A stretch of DNA of 5,767 bases from Dokdonella sp. (GTDB lineage Bacteria > Pseudomonadota > Gammaproteobacteria > Xanthomonadales > Rhodanobacteraceae). The notes under the pieces were generated by a model that saw nothing but the letters and a program-made list of their open reading frames with translations, was not told the origin of the DNA and made no database searches. Location of the stretch: assembly GCA_030150315.1 (NCBI GenBank), contig JASLGB010000134.1, positions 1-5,767 of the forward strand, read 5' to 3'. A program made the translations under genes and the position numbers. This document shows positions 1 through 5,767 of the stretch, one piece after another (positions within the stretch are counted from its first letter, which is position 1; each line of letters begins with the position of its first letter).

Positions 1-639
1 GCGATGCAGTACGCGATCGGCGATCCGTTCGGCGATTTCTTCCGCCGCTACGGCGCTGCGCTCGCGCTCACCACGCTCGCCTTCCTGCTGCTGTTCAAGA
101 TCCCGGAGCAGGCGACGATCGGCGGCATCATGGGGCCGTTCTATCGCGACATGGGTTTCAGCCAGACGCAGATCGGCACGATCACCAAGATCTACGGCAT
201 CTGGATCGGCATCGCCGGCGCCTTCATCGGCGGCGCGATGGTCGTGCGCTGGGGGCCGTGGAAGCCGCTGTGCGCGATGATCCTGCTGTGCGGTAGCTGC
301 AACCTGCTGTACCTGCTGCTGATTGCCTACCCCGGCGATCCGTGGGTGCTGACCGCCGTGATCTCGGCGGAAAATCTCACGCTCGGCATGCTCGGGCCGC
401 CGACGGTCGCGTTCCTGTCCGCGCTGGTGAACCGCGAGCACACGGCCACGCAGTACGCGCTGCTGAGTTCGCTGGTGAACCTTCCGGGCAAGGTGCTCGG
501 CATTTTCGCGGGCGGCATCGCCACGTCGGTCGGCTATGGCGCGTATTTCGTGATCACCGTGCTGGCGCTGGTGCCGGCAACGATCCTGCTGATCTGGCTG
601 TGGCCGCGCTATCGCGACATCGGGCGGGAAGGCGTGTAG
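1..639 (+). CDS. ampG: AmpG-type muropeptide permease, C-terminal half (5' end outside window)
   Basis: This is an inner-membrane major facilitator/PAT-family transporter. In this family AmpG imports GlcNAc-anhydroMurNAc (muro)peptides from periplasm to cytoplasm for wall recycling, and it feeds AmpR/AmpC beta-lactamase induction where that system exists. The frame is open to the left edge; counting from the Met at position 4, 211 residues are visible, roughly half a usual AmpG. Hydrophobic segments lie near residues 18-33, 63-81, 89-109, 114-141, 152-172 and 179-200, as expected for the second six-helix bundle. Family-like signatures are the segment GPFYRDMGFS (44-53) after the first of these helices, the K-x-Y-G-I-W-I-G-I-A-G-A stretch near 62-73, and TATQYALLSSL (147-157). 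The Met at position 4 is internal, not the start. The gene ends in TAG and converges with the minus-strand operon 12 bases away. No terminator hairpin is evident between them. The family call is firm; the substrate is inferred from the family. Confidence 0.85.
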   Translation, partial: AMQYAIGDPFGDFFRRYGAALALTTLAFLLLFKIPEQATIGGIMGPFYRDMGFSQTQIGTITKIYGIWIGIAGAFIGGAMVVRWGPWKPLCAMILLCGSCNLLYLLLIAYPGDPWVLTAVISAENLTLGMLGPPTVAFLSALVNREHTATQYALLSSLVNLPGKVLGIFAGGIATSVGYGAYFVITVLALVPATILLIWLWPRYRDIGREGV

Positions 640-651
640 CAGCCGGTCGAT

Positions 652-1062
652 TCAGTGGCGGGCGAGGGGGGCACAGTAGTCATAGGCATGGGTGATAGCG
701 ATTGTGTTTCCTTCCTGAAACCCGCCGTGTTCGGGATTGATGGTGCAGAACTCAAAGACGCCCCGTTTGGACTGAAGAAGTCCAACACCGAGGGTATCGG
801 GCTCACAATGTGGCCTCACTTCAAAATAGGCTCGTTTTCTGTAGCGGAAGTCACCGCTCCCCCACTTGGTGAAATCAACGAAGCCCGCTGCATGGCTTTT
901 GTCGGTTTCGACTAACCAGCCATCGGGGGGAAGCGTCGTCTAAAAAGATGCGATTCGCACTTTCACTCTCCCGCTGGTGTACCCGCGCCACGTCACGGCG
1001 TCATGCGGCAACGACGCACAGCCGCCGAGTAGCGATACAAGTAGAACCAGCGTCCGGTGCAT
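652..1062 (-). pseudogene. Small outer-membrane-type lipoprotein gene interrupted by an in-frame amber codon
   Basis: Reading leftward from ATG at 1062, the frame encodes a lipoprotein signal: M-H-R, a hydrophobic stretch LVLLVSLLGG, then Cys15 in the lipobox L-G-G-C. Ala and Ser follow, so there is no Asp inner-membrane retention signal at +2. After 40 residues, ending in RVKVRIASF, codon 41 (942-940) is TAG. The same frame then stays open for 95 codons to TGA at 654-652. Those residues read like real protein: they begin TTLPPDGWLVETDK, contain three Cys, and end in YDYCAPLARH. There is no plausible restart just after the TAG; the first later in-frame GTG is about 40 codons on. A GGGGA ribosome site lies 6 bases before the ATG, 45 bases after the preceding gene's stop. 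Base composition is lower in GC than the neighbours, with codons such as CTA, GTA, TTA and AGA. I do not recognise the family. A point nonsense mutation or a sequencing error best explains the break. The intact product would be 136 residues. Confidence 0.7.
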
Positions 1063-1107
1063 GGATGTTCCCCAATGGAAACCGTCAGGTTGTTGAGAAA
1101 CGGCCTG

Positions 1108-1578
1108 CTAGTGAGGCGTGTCGAGACGCTGAAGCCGCTTGAGCCATTCTGCATGGCTCTCACGATCCGACGGCCAGACCATGATCGCCGCAGTCGTTCC
1201 TGTTGGTACGAAAAAGATGGCGGTATCCCCTATGTTTCCCCGGAGATGAGTGCAGCCCGCAATGTTCAGTGTTCGTACGCCAGTCGCCGGGCCCTTGAAC
1301 ACGCGTGTCGGGACTGAAAACGTAGTGGCGGTCTTGGCGCCTGCGCCCGGATTTACGCATTCGAGCGTATCGTCTCCAGCTGGCGATGGCTCACACGTCG
1401 ATGCTGCTGGAAAAAGTTCTACTTCCCGCCCTATCAGTCGGATGCCTGTGATCTCCCCGAGAAAGATCGATCCGTACCTATCCAGATGGTCCGGGTCGGG
1501 TGTCATGGTGCGGCACGCGTAGCAACTGGCGGTGGGGAGCAGCAGGAGAAAGGCAACGATCAGGGAAAAACGCGCCAT
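1108..1578 (-). CDS. Small exported Cys-containing protein of unknown function (possible NTR/TIMP-like fold)
   Basis: The protein has 156 residues, starting at ATG 1578. This start lies 2 bases after the anmK stop and has a GGGAA ribosome site 6 bases upstream, which suggests translational coupling. The frame is open further upstream, but there it only shadows anmK. An N-terminal signal peptide is clear: M-A-R, then a hydrophobic run at about residues 4-14, and the end PTASCYAC. Cleavage by signal peptidase I near Ala21 is likely. Lipidation at Cys19 is possible, but T-A-S-C is a poor lipobox. The mature part carries Cys22, Cys62, Cys74 and Cys109, enough for two disulfides. The arrangement is an N-terminal Cys, then SIFLGEITGIRL (37-48), then TRVFKGP (91-97), then a Cys in NIAGCTHL, then GDTAIFFV (117-124). 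This resembles the strand pattern of netrin/TIMP-like domains, but that is a pattern impression, not a match. The stop is TAG. The function is unknown. Periplasmic or envelope location is inferred from the signal peptide and the operon. Confidence 0.75.
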   Translation of the reverse strand: MARFSLIVAFLLLLPTASCYACRTMTPDPDHLDRYGSIFLGEITGIRLIGREVELFPAASTCEPSPAGDDTLECVNPGAGAKTATTFSVPTRVFKGPATGVRTLNIAGCTHLRGNIGDTAIFFVPTGTTAAIMVWPSDRESHAEWLKRLQRLDTPH

Positions 1579-1580
1579 GT

Positions 1581-2708
1581 TCAGTTCCCGTGGATTGCAC
1601 CGAGCAGACGCGGGCCGCGCGCACCGGTTACCTCGGGGAGGTTGCCCGGCTCGCCGGCGAGGCGCGCCTTGGCCAGCCAGGCGAAGCCGATCGCTTCGAC
1701 GTAGTCGGGATCGACGCCGAGCGCCGAGGTGCTGGCCAGCGTCATCGCGGGGAGCTGCGCGCGCAGCGCTTCCATCAGCGCATCGTTGTGCACGCCGCCG
1801 CCGCAGGCGTAGACCTCGCGCGTGGCCGGAGCCAGCGTGCGCAGCGCGTCGGCGATGCTGCGTGCGCTCAGGGCGAGCAGGGTCGCCTGCACGTCGACGG
1901 CCGCGAGGCCGTCCGCCAGGCGCGCGTCGAGCCAGGCGAGATTGAAGTCCTCGCGGCCCGTGCTCTTGGGTGGCGGCGCCGCGAAGTACGAATCGGCCAG
2001 CAACGCGGAAAGCAGGCTTTCGTCGACGCGACCGCTGCGCGCCCATGCGCCCCTGTCGTCGCGCGGCTGGCCGAGGTGGCGTTCGGCCCAGGCATCGAGG
2101 AGGCAGTTTGCCGGGCCGGTGTCGAAGCCGCTGACGCGCCGTGCCGCGTCGCCCGACGCGGGCGCGAGCAGGGTCAGGTTGGCGATGCCGCCGAGATTGA
2201 GGATGGCGCGCGGGATCGCTTCGTCGGCGAATACGGCCGCATGCAGCGCCGGCAGCAACGGTGCGCCCTGGCCGCCGGCAGCCACGTCGGCGCGCCGGAA
2301 GTCGGCCACCGTGGTGATGCCCGTGCGTTCGGCGATGACATTCGGATCGCCGATCTGCAAGGTGAAAGGATGCAGGCCGCCGACGCGGTGGCGCACGGTC
2401 TGGCCGTGCGAGCCGATCGCGGCGATGTTGAGCCGATCGATGCCGGCACCCTGCAGCAGCGCCTCGGCGGCGTTGGCAAAGTGCATGCCGATTTCGACGT
2501 CGAGGCGTCCGTAGTCATCCAGCGGAATCGCCGCATTCGAGGTCGCCAGCGCTAGCACGCGCTGGCGCAACTGGTCGGGATAGGCGGTGGTGCGGGCCGC
2601 GAGGACGCTCGGCTGCGTCGCGTCGTCGAAGGCGACCAGCGCGGCGTCGATGCCGTCCGCGCTGGTGCCCGAGATCAGGCCGAGGAAGTACCGCTGCCGG
2701 TCCGCCAC
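1581..2708 (-). CDS. anmK: Anhydro-N-acetylmuramic acid kinase
   Basis: This cytoplasmic enzyme uses ATP and water to open the 1,6-anhydro ring of anhydroMurNAc and phosphorylate it, giving MurNAc-6-phosphate for cell-wall recycling. The product has 375 residues, close to the family's usual length of about 370. Visible motifs are the N-terminal phosphate-binding loop GLISGTSADGID (10-21), SHGQT (100-104), DFRRADVAAGGQGAPL (136-151), NLGGIANLT (171-179), and GFDTGPAN (194-201), whose Asp196 probably corresponds to the catalytic Asp of the family. A C-terminal CGGGVHN sugar-kinase/actin-fold motif is also present. The start is GTG at 2708; the peptidase stop ends 5 bases upstream and no good ribosome site is seen, so translation is probably coupled to the preceding gene. 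Nothing in the protein looks damaged. The identification is secure. Confidence 0.96.
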   Translation of the reverse strand: MADRQRYFLGLISGTSADGIDAALVAFDDATQPSVLAARTTAYPDQLRQRVLALATSNAAIPLDDYGRLDVEIGMHFANAAEALLQGAGIDRLNIAAIGSHGQTVRHRVGGLHPFTLQIGDPNVIAERTGITTVADFRRADVAAGGQGAPLLPALHAAVFADEAIPRAILNLGGIANLTLLAPASGDAARRVSGFDTGPANCLLDAWAERHLGQPRDDRGAWARSGRVDESLLSALLADSYFAAPPPKSTGREDFNLAWLDARLADGLAAVDVQATLLALSARSIADALRTLAPATREVYACGGGVHNDALMEALRAQLPAMTLASTSALGVDPDYVEAIGFAWLAKARLAGEPGNLPEVTGARGPRLLGAIHGN

Positions 2709-2713
2709 GCGGG

Positions 2714-4171
2714 TCAGTTGCCGGCGCGGGCGTAACGCAGGGTTTCGATGGTCTGCAGTCGCGCCAGCATCGGCGCGGTCTTCTGCTTGAACTGCGCCAG
2801 CTGCGCCGCGGGAAGCGGTTCGGCAATCGGCAGCGTGACGGTCAGCGGATTGCGGTGCTGGCCACTGACGCGGAATTCATAATGCAGGTGCGGGCCGGTG
2901 GCGAGGCCGGTCATGCCGACGTAGCCGATGGTCTGGCCCTGGCTCACGTTCTGGCCGACCTTGATGTTGGCGAAACGCGACATGTGGCCGTAGGCGGTCG
3001 TGATCGTGCTGTTGTGCTGGATCGTGACGAGGTTGCCGTAGCCGGAGCTCCAGCCGCGGAAGATGACCTTGCCGGAGCCGGCGGCGCGAATCGGGGTGCC
3101 GGTGGGCGCGGCATAGTCGACGCCCTTGTGCGCGCGCATGTAGCCGAGGATCGGGTGCTTGCGGCCGGTGGAGAACACCGAGGAAATGCGCGTGAATTCG
3201 ACCGGGGTGCGCAGGAAGGACTTGCGCAGCGGGCGGCCGGCTTCGTTGTAGAACAGGGCTTCGCCGCCGGCGTTGGTATAGCGGATCGCGGTGTAGCGCT
3301 TGCCCTGGTTGATGAAGGTCGCGGCGATCACTTCGCCGTCGCGCAGACGCTCGCCGTCGCGGTAGACGTCGTCGTAGATCACGCTGAAGCTGTCGCCCTC
3401 GCGCAGGTCCTGCGCGAAGTCGATGTCGTAGCCGAATGCATTGGCGAGCTTGAGCACCATCGCGTCGCTGAGCCCGGCCTGCTCTCCGGCATAGAAAAGA
3501 GAGCGCGTGACGACACCGTGCGCGACATGCGTGCGTCGCTCGACGGCGCGGTCTTCGGTGGTCTCGTTGACGTTGTCGGCATCAAACCGCAACACGACGC
3601 GCGTGGCATCGTCGCGTTCGAAGCGCATGGCGGCGAGGCTGCCGTCTTCACCCACCTGGAACGCAAATTCCTGGCCGGGACGAATGCGGCGCAGCGGAGA
3701 GGCGTCGTTCTGCGAGTCGAGGGCGCGGTGCAGCTCGCTCGGGCTGTAGCCCTGTTCGCGGAAGATGTCGGACAAGGACTGGCCGGCGCGGACGCTGACG
3801 ATGTGCCAGTCGCGCTCCGCGTCTGCCTGCGCACCGTATCCGCCGATCGCGGGATCGGCCTCCATGCCGGGCGGCAGTTGCGGCAGGTCGATGTCGAGCG
3901 TGGTGTAGGGAATGGGTTCGGCGTCGTGTCGCGGCGCGTTGGCCCAGCTCGGGATGACGATGCCGGCGAGCGCGGTCAAAAGCAGTGCGACTCCGCCCAG
4001 GATCCAGTGCTCGGCACGCCAGCTGATCGGGGATGTCGTCAGGTTCTGCACGAAGGTCCAGTTGGACCAGCGCGAGTAGAAGTGGAAGTGCTTGCGCTGC
4101 GCATGACGCCGAATCGCGAGCCGGCGGCTTTTTACGCGCGGGGAATGGGAGGTATCGTTGGTATCGGTCAC
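2714..4171 (-). CDS. Membrane-anchored LysM-like / M23 peptidoglycan DD-metalloendopeptidase (MepM/YebA-like)
   Basis: This is a predicted zinc endopeptidase that cuts peptide cross-links of peptidoglycan in the periplasm. It has 485 residues from GTG at 4171. A basic cytoplasmic N-terminus (to about residue 54) precedes one transmembrane anchor at about 56-73. A LysM/OapA-like segment follows near 121-170, with the signature WHIVSVRAGQSLSDIF. The C-terminal M23 domain (about 335-440) carries the full zinc and catalytic set: H348-K-G-V-D352, H396 in YGHMSRF, and H428-L-H430 in GPHLHYEF. The domain should therefore be active. The frame also allows an ATG at 4264, but the best promoter (4227-4198) lies inside that extension and the extra residues look non-protein-like, so I prefer the GTG. 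This is the first gene of the minus-strand operon, 5 bases ahead of anmK and divergent from tyrS. From memory, the same trio occurs in Pseudomonas. The bond specificity is inferred from the family. Confidence 0.93.
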   Translation of the reverse strand: MTDTNDTSHSPRVKSRRLAIRRHAQRKHFHFYSRWSNWTFVQNLTTSPISWRAEHWILGGVALLLTALAGIVIPSWANAPRHDAEPIPYTTLDIDLPQLPPGMEADPAIGGYGAQADAERDWHIVSVRAGQSLSDIFREQGYSPSELHRALDSQNDASPLRRIRPGQEFAFQVGEDGSLAAMRFERDDATRVVLRFDADNVNETTEDRAVERRTHVAHGVVTRSLFYAGEQAGLSDAMVLKLANAFGYDIDFAQDLREGDSFSVIYDDVYRDGERLRDGEVIAATFINQGKRYTAIRYTNAGGEALFYNEAGRPLRKSFLRTPVEFTRISSVFSTGRKHPILGYMRAHKGVDYAAPTGTPIRAAGSGKVIFRGWSSGYGNLVTIQHNSTITTAYGHMSRFANIKVGQNVSQGQTIGYVGMTGLATGPHLHYEFRVSGQHRNPLTVTLPIAEPLPAAQLAQFKQKTAPMLARLQTIETLRYARAGN

Positions 4172-4197
4172 GGTCGCGGTCCGTTGAATCGCGCGGT

Positions 4198-4227
4198 ACC
4201 ATAAATGGCTCGCGCAGGCGACGTCAA
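4198..4227 (-). promoter_or_regulatory. Probable sigma70 promoter of the peptidase-anmK operon
   Basis: On the minus strand a -35 element TTGACG (4227-4222) is followed after 18 bases by a -10-like TATGGT (4203-4198). Transcription would start near 4190, giving a leader of about 20 bases before the GTG at 4171. A weak GGA ribosome site lies 8 bases before that GTG. The position supports the GTG start, because the upstream in-frame ATG at 4264 would not be in the transcript. The assignment is by consensus match only. Confidence 0.5.
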
Positions 4228-4327
4228 TGCCAAGCGCAACAATGAGTTGCGATGGGTCTTTCATCTAACGTTTTATTAACCGCGCAGCCTTTTTCGTGCG
4301 TTTTGGCGTCCTCGCAGTCCCTGAGAC

Positions 4328-4351
4328 GGTGCGTGGGCCGCCAGCCGCACC
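4328..4351 (+). other. Stem-loop in the tyrS leader
   Basis: GGTGCG (4328-4333) pairs perfectly with CGCACC (4346-4351). Inside it, TGG (4334-4336) pairs with CCA (4341-4343) across the loop GCCG, leaving a two-base bulge (GC). It sits about 43 bases before the tyrS start and is not followed by a T-run, so it is not a typical intrinsic attenuator. In GC-rich DNA such a stem can occur by chance. Any role in tyrS control, for example in RNA stability, is speculative. Confidence 0.35.
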
Positions 4352-4384
4352 TGCCGTGTCGCGTGGCGTCAGAACTTTCTTCCC

Positions 4385-4388
4385 GAGG
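4385..4388 (+). promoter_or_regulatory. Ribosome binding site of tyrS
   Basis: GAGG lies 6 bases before the ATG at 4395. It decides the start: the same frame is open from an upstream ATG at 4296, but that extension (33 residues, Pro/Arg-rich) has no similar site and does not look like a TyrS N-terminus. The tyrS promoter itself is unclear. A poor candidate is TTGCGA (4247-4252) with TTTTAT (4271-4276), 18 bases apart. Confidence 0.75.
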
Positions 4389-4394
4389 CAATCC

Positions 4395-5606
4395 ATGAAC
4401 ACCATTCAACACGCGCTCGACCTGATTGGTCGCGGCGCGGACGAGATCATCAAGCTTGAGGAGCTGGAGGCGCGTCTGAAGACCGGCCGTCCGCTGCGCG
4501 TCAAGGCCGGGTTCGACCCGACTGCGCCGGACCTGCATCTCGGCCATACCGTTCTGCTCAACAAGATGCGCCAGTTTCAGGACCTCGGGCATCAGGTGGT
4601 GTTCCTGATCGGCGACTTCACCGGAATGATCGGCGACCCGACCGGAAAGAACGTCACGCGCAAGGCGCTCAGCCGCGAAGACATTCTCACCAACGCGCAG
4701 ACCTACGCCGACCAGGTGTTCAAGGTGCTGGATCGCGAGCGCACCGAGGTGCGCTTCAATTCCGAGTGGTTCGGGCAGATGGATGCGGCGGGCATGATCC
4801 GGCTGGCGGCGCGTCACACCGTTGCGCGCATGCTCGAGCGCGACGATTTTGCCAAGCGCTACGCGGCGCAGCAGTCCATCGCGATCCACGAATTCCTCTA
4901 TCCGCTTGTGCAGGGACATGACTCCGTGGCCCTGAAGGCGGACGTCGAGCTCGGCGGCACCGATCAGAAATTCAACCTGCTGATGGGGCGCATGCTGCAG
5001 GAGGACGCCGGTCTGCCGCCGCAGGTGGTGCTGACCATGCCTCTGCTCGAGGGATTGGACGGCGTGCAGAAGATGTCCAAGTCGCTCGGCAACTACATTG
5101 GAATCGCCGAGCCGGCGATCGACATCGTCAACAAGACAATGAAGGTCGGCGACGAGCTGATGTGGCGCTGGTACGATCTGCTGAGCCTGGAGCGTTCGTC
5201 CGCCGACATCGCAGCGATGAAGAAGGATGTCGCGGCCGGCCAGCTGCACCCACGTGACGTCAAGCTGGCCCTCGCCCGCGAACTTGCCGCGCGCTTCCAG
5301 GGCGCGGCGGATGCCGATCGTGCCGTCGAGCAGTGGGTCGCGCTCGTGCGGGAGCAGCGCGTCGATGTGGATCTGCCGTTGCAGGATGTTGTCGTGCCGG
5401 CCGAAGGCCTGCGCGTCGCGCCCCTGTTCGTCGCGGCAAAGCTGGCGGCGAGCAATTCCGAGGTCTCGCGCAAGCTGGGCGAGCGTGCTGTTCGCATCGA
5501 TGGCGAGGTTGTCGAGGATCGCGAGCGGGTGTTCGCGCCCGGCGAAGAGCACCTCCTGCAGATCGGCAAGCGATCGTTCGCGCGGGTTCGCCTGATCGCG
5601 GGCTGA
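4395..5606 (+). CDS. tyrS: Tyrosyl-tRNA synthetase
   Basis: This cytoplasmic class I synthetase charges tRNA-Tyr with tyrosine using ATP. It has 403 residues, the length of the shorter bacterial TyrS branch (TyrZ-like, as I recall from Pseudomonas). The HIGH-type signature is HLGH (48-51) within GFDPTAPDLHLGH. The fold continues with GDFTGMIGDPTGK (73-85), the tyrosine-pocket segment YPLVQGHDS (169-177), ELGGTDQKFNLLMGR (185-199) and KMSKS (226-230). The C-terminal S4-type RNA-binding domain covers about 340-400, including RKLGERAVRIDGEVV. The gene is complete and ends in TGA. It is transcribed away from the peptidase-anmK operon. After its stop comes a palindrome-flanked promoter that probably belongs to a stable-RNA operon. 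Confidence 0.97.
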   Translation: MNTIQHALDLIGRGADEIIKLEELEARLKTGRPLRVKAGFDPTAPDLHLGHTVLLNKMRQFQDLGHQVVFLIGDFTGMIGDPTGKNVTRKALSREDILTNAQTYADQVFKVLDRERTEVRFNSEWFGQMDAAGMIRLAARHTVARMLERDDFAKRYAAQQSIAIHEFLYPLVQGHDSVALKADVELGGTDQKFNLLMGRMLQEDAGLPPQVVLTMPLLEGLDGVQKMSKSLGNYIGIAEPAIDIVNKTMKVGDELMWRWYDLLSLERSSADIAAMKKDVAAGQLHPRDVKLALARELAARFQGAADADRAVEQWVALVREQRVDVDLPLQDVVVPAEGLRVAPLFVAAKLAASNSEVSRKLGERAVRIDGEVVEDRERVFAPGEEHLLQIGKRSFARVRLIAG

Positions 5607-5611
5607 ATTCC

Positions 5612-5651
5612 TTTCCGCGGACGGCAGAAAACCTCTTGACGTCCGCGGAAA
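5612..5651. repeat. Perfect 12-bp inverted repeat around a -35 element
   Basis: TTTCCGCGGACG (5612-5623) and CGTCCGCGGAAA (5640-5651) are exact reverse complements separated by 16 bases. Each arm also contains the self-palindrome TCCGCGGA (5614-5621 and 5642-5649), 28 bases apart centre to centre. As RNA it would form a strong hairpin 5 bases after the tyrS stop codon, so it may end or stabilise the tyrS transcript, although no T-run follows. As DNA it could be a paired protein site, because the downstream promoter's -35 begins in the loop and runs into the right arm. Confidence 0.75.
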
Positions 5652-5663
5652 CGGGTGTAGGAT
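5636..5663 (+). promoter_or_regulatory. Strong stable-RNA-type promoter downstream of tyrS (probable rrn P1)
   Basis: TTGACG (5636-5641) and TAGGAT (5658-5663) are 16 bases apart. They are followed by a GC-rich discriminator (TCGCGGCCC), which is typical of rRNA/tRNA promoters under stringent (ppGpp) control. Transcription would start near 5670. No coding frame or ribosome site of note follows in the remaining 100 bases, which fits an untranslated leader. That the target is an rRNA operon is inferred from the tyrS-rrn order I recall in Pseudomonas and Xanthomonas; no 16S sequence lies in the window. Confidence 0.6.
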
Positions 5664-5749
5664 TCGCGGCCCTTCGCAGTCGGGTGGATGCGGGGGTTGC
5701 CCAGGAAGGGCGGGATTTGGAGCTGCGGAAAGAGAGTGGCTCTGAGGGG

Positions 5750-5755
5750 TTGACG
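5750..5755 (+). promoter_or_regulatory. Second -35-like element (possible tandem P2 promoter, cut by window edge)
   Basis: TTGACG is repeated 114 bases downstream of the first copy, and only 12 bases follow before the window ends, so its -10 cannot be seen. Tandem promoters are common ahead of rRNA operons. Confidence 0.35.
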
Positions 5756-5767
5756 AAACGGAGTTTG

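Noticed and set aside
640..651. Bidirectional terminator between the converging genes
   Set aside because: Only 12 bases lie between the stops, and no stem with a T-run was found nearby on either strand.
655..915. 86-codon plus-strand open frame opposite the lipoprotein pseudogene
   Set aside because: The minus-strand reading gives a coherent lipoprotein with a lipobox and ribosome site; the plus-strand frame has neither a convincing ribosome site nor protein-like features.
1579..2046. Upstream extension of the 156-residue exported protein's frame
   Set aside because: It overlaps anmK out of frame and is Arg/Ala-rich; the signal peptide and ribosome site place the start at 1578.
1500..2555. 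351-codon plus-strand open frame opposite anmK
   Set aside because: It is a Gly/Arg/Ala-rich shadow of anmK without domain features.
2855..4204. 449-codon plus-strand open frame opposite the M23 peptidase
   Set aside because: It is antisense to a gene with a complete zinc motif set; its composition (runs of Val, Ala, Gly, Asp) is the mirror effect of GC-rich codon bias, with no recognisable domain.
4247..4276. tyrS promoter TTGCGA / TTTTAT
   Set aside because: Both hexamers match the consensus poorly with an 18-base gap; it is mentioned in the tyrS ribosome-site entry but is too weak to annotate.
4224..5552. 442-codon minus-strand open frame opposite tyrS
   Set aside because: It is a shadow of the tyrS codons: rich in His, Leu, Arg and Val, with no signature, and in conflict with a certain gene.
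1..5767. CRISPR arrays, insertion sequences, tRNA genes, toxin-antitoxin or phage-defence genes
   Set aside because: No repeat-spacer pattern, transposase-like protein, terminal repeats or cloverleaf sequence was seen.

Overview
The window is GC-rich chromosomal DNA. It most likely comes from a Gammaproteobacterium of the Xanthomonadales/Lysobacterales type (Xanthomonas, Lysobacter or Luteimonas-like). This rests on the sequence character and on the gene order tyrS / M23 endopeptidase / anmK, with tyrS followed by what looks like an rRNA-type promoter. From memory, that order also occurs in Pseudomonas. The assignment is inference, because no rRNA is visible.

Layout. (1) Positions 1-639, plus strand: the C-terminal half of an AmpG-type muropeptide permease, cut by the left edge. 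(2) Positions 4171-652, minus strand: four tightly spaced genes that read as one operon. They are a membrane-anchored LysM/M23 peptidoglycan endopeptidase, anhydro-N-acetylmuramic acid kinase (anmK), a small exported Cys-containing protein, and a small lipoprotein gene broken by an in-frame amber codon. This operon converges on ampG with a gap of only 12 bases. (3) Positions 4172-4394: a divergent control region, with a good sigma70-like promoter for the operon and a leader with a stable stem-loop in front of tyrS. (4) Positions 4395-5606, plus strand: tyrosyl-tRNA synthetase. (5) Positions 5607-5767: a strong stable-RNA-like promoter nested in a perfect 12-bp inverted repeat, followed by a second -35-like element at the right edge. 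An rRNA operon probably begins just outside the window.

Functional logic. The peptidase, AnmK and AmpG cover three steps of cell-wall turnover: cutting cross-linked peptidoglycan in the periplasm, importing anhydro-muropeptides, and phosphorylating the released anhydroMurNAc for reuse. tyrS and the putative stable-RNA promoter are translation functions.

Novelty. The core genes are ordinary housekeeping genes, and I see no clear undescribed system. The least described part is the lower-GC stretch at about 640-1580, which holds two small envelope proteins of unknown function. The amber-interrupted lipoprotein there is readable only if codon 41 is passed over, so a standard ORF scan misses it. 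The palindrome-flanked promoter after tyrS is the other item worth a closer look.
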